The notes beneath the pieces were generated by a model that saw only the letters and a program-made list of their open reading frames with translations, ran no database searches and had not been told where the DNA came from. From Actinomadura sp. J1-007 (lineage in GTDB: Bacteria; Actinomycetota; Actinomycetes; Streptosporangiales; Streptosporangiaceae), in the NCBI RefSeq assembly GCF_009793335.1, contig NZ_WING01000001.1, positions 4,712,001 to 4,776,000 of the forward strand: DNA of 64,000 bases. The letters are read 5' to 3'. This document shows, piece by piece, positions 60,245-64,000 of this stretch. The translations under genes and the position numbers were made by a program. The first letter of the stretch is position 1. Each line of letters opens with the position of its first letter.

Positions 60245-62035
60245 ATGACCGTGAGCACCTTCGCCGCATCGAGCATGCCCCCCGCCTTCCCCGAGCGGGC
60301 CGCCTGGGGGACCGCCCAGTCCCTGCGCGCCTGGCAGGAGCAGGCGCTGCGGGCCTACTTCGGGTCCGACGGGCAGCAGCCCGGCCCGCGCGACTTCCTG
60401 ACCGTCGCGACGCCCGGCGCCGGTAAGACGACGTTCGCGCTCCGCCTGGCCCGCGAGCTGCTCGAACGCCGCATCGTCGCCGGTGTGACGATCATCTGCC
60501 CGACCGAGCACCTCAAGCGGCAGTGGGCCGAGTCGGCGGCCCGCGTCGGCATCAAGATCGACCCCGAGTTCCAGAACGCGCAGGGCCGCGCGGGCAAGGA
60601 CTTCGACGGCATCGCGGTGACCTACGCCACGGTCGCCGCGCGGCCCGCGCTGCACCGCAACCGCACCGAGGCCCGCAAGACGCTGGTCATCTTCGACGAG
60701 GTGCACCACGCGGGCGACGGCCTGTCGTGGGGCGACGCGGTGCGCGAGGCGTTCGAGCCGGCGACGCGGCGGCTGGCGCTGTCGGGCACGCCGTTCCGCA
60801 CCGACATCAACCCGATCCCGTTCGTCCAGTACGAGGAGGGCCCCGACGGGATCCGCCGCAGCCGCGCCGACTACACCTACGGCTACGGCCCGGCGCTCGC
60901 CGACGGCGTCGTCCGCCCGGTCATCTTCCTGGCGTACGCGGGCGCGATGCGGTGGCGCACCCGCGCGGGCGACGAGATCACCGCGACGCTCGGCGAGCCG
61001 CTCACCCAGGACCAGATGTCGCAGGCGTGGCGGGCCGCGCTCGACCCGAAGGGCGACTGGATCCAGCAGGTCCTCGCCGCCGCCGACCGGCGCCTGACCG
61101 AGCTGCGCCGCGCGATCCCCGACGCGGGCGGCCTGGTCATCGCGACCGACCACGAGGCGGCCCGCGCCTACGCCAAGATGCTGCGCGCGGTCACCGGGCA
61201 GGGCGCGACGATCGTGCTGTCGGACGACCCGACCGCGTCCAAGAAGATCAAGCAGTTCAGCGACTCCGAGGACCGGTGGATGGTCGCGGTCCGGATGGTG
61301 TCGGAGGGCGTCGACATCCCGCGCCTCGCCGTCGGGGTGTACGCGACGTCCACCAGCACGCCGCTGTTCTTCGCGCAGGCGATCGGGCGCTTCGTCCGGG
61401 CCCGCAAGCGCGGCGAGACGGCGTCGGTGTTCCTGCCGTCGGTGCCGACGCTGATGGGCCACGCCGCCGAGATGGAGACCGAGCGCGACCACGTGCTCGA
61501 CCGGCCCGTCCGGGAGGACGGCCTCGACGACGACCTGCTCGCCGAGGCCAACCGCGAGCGCGACGCGCCCGACGACGTGATCGGCGAGGAGCTGGCGTTC
61601 GAGACGGTCGAGGCGTCCGCCACGTTCGACCGGGTGCTGTACGACGGCGGCGAGTTCGGGATGCACGCCGAGCCCGGCTCGGCCGAGGAGGAGGAGTACC
61701 TCGGCATCCCCGGCCTGCTGGAGCCCGAGCAGGTGTCGGCGCTGCTGCGCAAGCGGCAGGCCGAGCAGATCGCCAAGGACCGCAAGCGCAAGACCGGCGA
61801 CCCCCGCGCCGACCGGGCGGCCGACCGCACCGCCGCCGAGGACCTCGCCGCCCTCCGCAAGGAGCTCCAGGGCCTCGTCGGCGCGTGGAACCACCGCACC
61901 GGCCAGCCGCACGGCGTCATCCACAACGACCTGCGCCGCTCCTGCGGCGGCCCGGCGATCGCGCAGGCCAGCGCCGAGGACATCCGCAAGCGCATCGCCA
62001 AGATCCGCGAATGGGCCACCAAGCGCCGCTCCTGA
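60245..62035 (+). CDS. DEAD/DEAH-box superfamily 2 helicase
   Basis: A 596-residue SF2 helicase. Walker A TPGAGKT at about 56-62 (motif I), motif Ia in CPTEHLKRQWAE, DEVHH at 154-158 (motif II), SGTPFRT (motif III) and the C-terminal RecA domain with VSEGVDIPRLAVGVY and QAIGRFVRARKRGE (motif VI). A C-terminal charged region follows. This DNA/RNA helicase lies next to DUF3039 in many actinobacteria. Its role is not established. ATG at 60245. Confidence 0.93.
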   Translation: MTVSTFAASSMPPAFPERAAWGTAQSLRAWQEQALRAYFGSDGQQPGPRDFLTVATPGAGKTTFALRLARELLERRIVAGVTIICPTEHLKRQWAESAARVGIKIDPEFQNAQGRAGKDFDGIAVTYATVAARPALHRNRTEARKTLVIFDEVHHAGDGLSWGDAVREAFEPATRRLALSGTPFRTDINPIPFVQYEEGPDGIRRSRADYTYGYGPALADGVVRPVIFLAYAGAMRWRTRAGDEITATLGEPLTQDQMSQAWRAALDPKGDWIQQVLAAADRRLTELRRAIPDAGGLVIATDHEAARAYAKMLRAVTGQGATIVLSDDPTASKKIKQFSDSEDRWMVAVRMVSEGVDIPRLAVGVYATSTSTPLFFAQAIGRFVRARKRGETASVFLPSVPTLMGHAAEMETERDHVLDRPVREDGLDDDLLAEANRERDAPDDVIGEELAFETVEASATFDRVLYDGGEFGMHAEPGSAEEEEYLGIPGLLEPEQVSALLRKRQAEQIAKDRKRKTGDPRADRAADRTAAEDLAALRKELQGLVGAWNHRTGQPHGVIHNDLRRSCGGPAIAQASAEDIRKRIAKIREWATKRRS

Positions 62036-62065
62036 GGCCCGGCCGGCGGGCCCGGCCTTCGGCGC

Positions 62066-62103
62066 TAGGGCAGGTCCAGGGCCTTAGGGCAGGTCCAGGG
62101 CCT
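62066..62103. repeat. 19-bp tandem duplication at the gluconokinase stop
   Basis: TAGGGCAGGTCCAGGGCCT is present twice without a gap (62066-62084 and 62085-62103). The duplicated unit spans the last codons and stop of the minus-strand gluconokinase gene, so the second copy lies just beyond its end. Confidence 0.8.
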
Positions 62104-62652
62104 TCACGATCCGGGTGACGATCTCGTCCGGGGCGCCGGTCACGGGGACGTGCAGGACGGGTTCGTCGGCGGCCGGGCGCTCCAGGTCGCGGAACTGGCT
62201 GTCCAGCAGGCCGGGCTTGAAGAAGTGGCCCTTGCGCGCCCGCATCCGCGCGGCGATCAGGTCGCGGTCGCCGTCGAGGAAGACGACGTGGACGCCGGGG
62301 ACGCGGCCCGCCGTGAGCCGGTCGCGGTAGGCGCGCTTCAGCGCCGAGCTGGTCACGACGCCGGGACGGCCCTCCGCGAGCCGTCCGGCGATCCAGGCGG
62401 AGATCGCGTCGAGCCACGGGCCCCGGTCGGCGTCGGTGAGGGCCGTTCCGGCGCGCATCTTGGCGATGTTGGCGGGCGGGTGGAAGTCGTCGGCGTCGGC
62501 GAAGTCCCAGCCGAGGCGTTCGGCGAGCAGGCGGCCGACGGTCGACTTGCCGCTGCCCGACACGCCCGTCACCAGCAGGACGGTCGGCGCCGAGCCGTCC
62601 GGTCCGGGAACGGCGGGAGGCGGGACGGCGGGGGAGCCGGGGACTCGGGCAT
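62084..62652 (-). pseudogene. gntK: Gluconokinase with a probable frameshift in the N-terminal extension
   Basis: The kinase body is intact: Walker A GVSGSGKST, DADDFHPPANIAKM, the LKRAYRDRLTAG lysine region and GHFFKPGLLDSQF. It phosphorylates gluconate to 6-phosphogluconate. The body could begin only at a GTG (62572) inside the first beta strand, with no ribosome site. An ATG at 62650-62652 directly follows the nicotinamidase stop. Adding one C to the C5 run (62630-62634 on plus) joins this ATG in frame through PAVPGPDGSAPTVLLVTGVS. I therefore take 62652 as the real start. The enzyme is probably functional in the organism. Confidence 0.8.
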
Positions 62653-62657
62653 GCCGG

Positions 62658-63236
62658 TCAGGCCCGGACGACGGGCGAGCCGGTGAGCGTGACGCCCTCG
62701 CGGCGCAGCTCGTCCAGCGCGCGGTCGGCGGAGTCCTTGGCGACGGCCGCGGTGAGGTCGAGCAGCACGGTCGTGCGGAACCCGCCGCGCGCCGCGTCGA
62801 CCGCCGTCGCGCGCACGCAGTGGTCGGTCGCGATCCCGACGACGTCGACCGCGTCGACGCCGCGCGCGGAGAGCCAGTCGGCCAGCGGGACGCCGTCGTC
62901 CGTCGCGCCCTCGAAGCCGCTGTAGGCGGCGGTCTCGCGGCCCTTGCTGAACACGGTCTCGATCGGCGCGAGCGCGAGGTTCGGGTGGAAGTCGGCGCCG
63001 GGCGTCCCGATCACGCAGTGCGGCGGCCACGAGTCGGAGAAGTCGGGCGTCGCGGAGAAGTGCGCGCCGGGATCGAGGTGGAAGTCGCGCGTCGCGACGA
63101 CGTGCGCGTACTCGTCGCGGTGGGCGCGCACGTGAGCGGACACGGCGGACGCCACGTCCGCGCCTCCCGTCACGCCGAGCGACCCGCCTTCGCAGAAGTC
63201 GTTCTGCACGTCCACGATGATCAGAGCCTTGCCCAT
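62658..63236 (-). CDS. pncA: Nicotinamidase (pyrazinamidase)
   Basis: A 192-residue isochorismatase-fold enzyme that converts nicotinamide to nicotinate. Catalytic triad D9 (IIVDVQNDF), K98 (VFSKGRET) and C140 (ATDHCVRAT). Metal ligands D51, H53, H59 (RDFHLDPGAHF) and H73 (WPPHCV) match mycobacterial PncA. ATG at 63236. It lies between pncB upstream and gluconokinase downstream on the same strand, forming the nicotinate salvage pair with pncB. Confidence 0.95.
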   Translation of the reverse strand: MGKALIIVDVQNDFCEGGSLGVTGGADVASAVSAHVRAHRDEYAHVVATRDFHLDPGAHFSATPDFSDSWPPHCVIGTPGADFHPNLALAPIETVFSKGRETAAYSGFEGATDDGVPLADWLSARGVDAVDVVGIATDHCVRATAVDAARGGFRTTVLLDLTAAVAKDSADRALDELRREGVTLTGSPVVRA

Positions 63237-63316
63237 GACCGCTCCCCGGACCGTTCCTCTAGCCGACGCCTCGGCACGTACCTGGACACCTACCCGGACG
63301 CTACCCCAGCGGCCGC

Positions 63317-64000
63317 TCAGCGGCGGGGGCCGCCGTTGACGAACTCGGTCGGCACGGCGGGCTCCCCGCGCGAGAGCTGGAGCGCCGTCGCGGGCAGCTC
63401 GTCCACCGAGCGCCGGTGCCGCTCGCGGGCCTCGGCCAGGTCCTCGCGGCCGACGATCTCGCCGTCCCGGACGAGCGGGACGTGCAGCACGCGGTCGCGC
63501 GGCCCGGGGGTCGGCTCGCCGGTCGTGACGGTCTCGGCGTACGCGGTGCCGCGCGCGTCCACGCAGCGCACCGCCGCCTTGCGCCCGCCCCGGGTCGGCT
63601 TGCCCGTGGACCGCTTGGCGACCGGGCGCATCGGCGCGCCGTCGTCCGGGCCGTCCGCGCGGGCGACGAGCTTGTAGACCAGCGACGCGGTGGGCGCGCC
63701 CGACCCCGTCACCAGGGACGTGCCGACGCCGTAGCCGTCCACGGGGGACGCGCCGAGCGCCGCGATCCCGTACTCGTCGAGGTCCCCGGTCACCACGATG
63801 CGGGTGTCGTGCGCGCCGAGCGAGTCGAGCTGCTCGCGGACCAGGCCCGCCACCGCGCCGAGGTCGCCGCTGTCGATCCGCACCGCGCCGAGGCCGGGGC
63901 CCGCCAGCTCGACCGCCGTGCGGACGGCCCGTTCGACGTCGTAGGTGTCCACGAGCAGGGTGGTGGACTCGCCCATCGACGCGAGCTGCGCCTCGAACGC
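63317..64000 (-). CDS. pncB: Nicotinate phosphoribosyltransferase, C-terminal part
   Basis: The reading frame is open to the right edge of the window, so about 227 C-terminal residues are present and the start is missing. Motifs: TLLVDTYDVERAV, VRIDSGDLGAVA, VVTGDLDEYGIAAL, PVDGYGVGTSLVTGSGAPT and YKLVARADG with KRSTGKPTRGGRK. The phosphoribosyl-binding DSGDL and GVGTSL are characteristic. It makes nicotinate mononucleotide from nicotinate and PRPP. PncA, the preceding step, is encoded 80 bases downstream. Confidence 0.93.
   Translation of the reverse strand, partial: AFEAQLASMGESTTLLVDTYDVERAVRTAVELAGPGLGAVRIDSGDLGAVAGLVREQLDSLGAHDTRIVVTGDLDEYGIAALGASPVDGYGVGTSLVTGSGAPTASLVYKLVARADGPDDGAPMRPVAKRSTGKPTRGGRKAAVRCVDARGTAYAETVTTGEPTPGPRDRVLHVPLVRDGEIVGREDLAEARERHRRSVDELPATALQLSRGEPAVPTEFVNGGPRR

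Noticed and set aside
59156..61924. A 922-codon open frame on the minus strand opposite the M43 protease and helicase genes
   Set aside because: Same artefact: composition typical of antisense high-GC frames and no recognisable motif, while both plus-strand proteins carry complete catalytic motifs.

Overview
The window is about 72-75% GC by eye, with almost every third codon position G or C. It carries the backbone gene order of a filamentous actinomycete: rpmE-prfA-prmC-Sua5, a WecA-type transferase followed by the full atp operon and a DUF2550 gene, then nucS, a Scy/FilP-like coiled coil, methylmalonyl-CoA epimerase, thiolase, thioredoxin-TPR protein, YqgE, DUF3039, a DEAD-type helicase and the pncA/pncB pair. 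From memory the backbone is collinear with the Streptomyces SCO53xx-SCO54xx region. Gene content (serpin-like protein, M43 protease, many PadR, XRE and TetR regulators) fits Thermomonosporaceae or a neighbouring family, but I infer the family and cannot prove it.

Layout. 1-4138: end of a histidine kinase, its NarL-type response regulator, bL31, release factor 1 with its methyltransferase PrmC, and threonylcarbamoyl-AMP synthase. 4139-9482: accessory stretch with a PadR module, a broken secreted protein, a divergent orphan histidine kinase and a frameshifted DUF2207 protein. 9589-19663: envelope glycolipid transferase, AtpI/AtpZ accessory proteins, atpBEFHAGDC and DUF2550. 19679-25381: secreted M28 peptidase, DUF4097 lipoprotein, ATP:cob(I)alamin adenosyltransferase, GMC oxidoreductase, HAD phosphatase. 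25443-32622: accessory island with an XRE regulator and a small partner, a broken serpin, very small proteins, a divergent bL32, a small HTH protein, a secreted cysteine-containing protein and an aldehyde dehydrogenase. 32765-36825: site-2 protease, TetR, DUF3224, NucS and a HEAT-like protein on the minus strand. 37010-48098: small proteins, F420-type oxidoreductase, 3-hydroxyacyl-CoA dehydrogenase, two alpha/beta hydrolases, AI-2E-type exporter, coiled-coil polar protein, epimerase and thiolase. 48206-64000: DUF4230, DUF3817, an ABC pair with low-complexity tails, CnoX-like thioredoxin, cytidylate-kinase-like protein, malic enzyme, two LPxTG-type surface proteins, YqgE, DUF3039, M43 protease, helicase, gluconokinase, nicotinamidase and nicotinate phosphoribosyltransferase.

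How genes work together: prfA and prmC overlap and act on the same product (PrmC methylates the GGQ of RF1). The atp genes make one F1Fo ATP synthase. The epimerase and thiolase sit divergently in acyl-CoA metabolism. pncA and pncB are adjacent steps of NAD salvage. NucS gives non-canonical mismatch repair.

Two cross-cutting results matter to a user. First, at least six genes, plus one decayed gene, become open again when exactly one base is added to a short G or C run. They include aldehyde dehydrogenase, 3-hydroxyacyl-CoA dehydrogenase and gluconokinase. This one-sided pattern looks like homopolymer under-calling, so pseudogene calls here need a read-level check. Second, two unlinked tiny genes (28407-28517 and 37010-37198) share both a peptide motif and a 49-nt upstream block at nearly the same distance from the start codon. 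This suggests a duplicated, regulated small-protein module.
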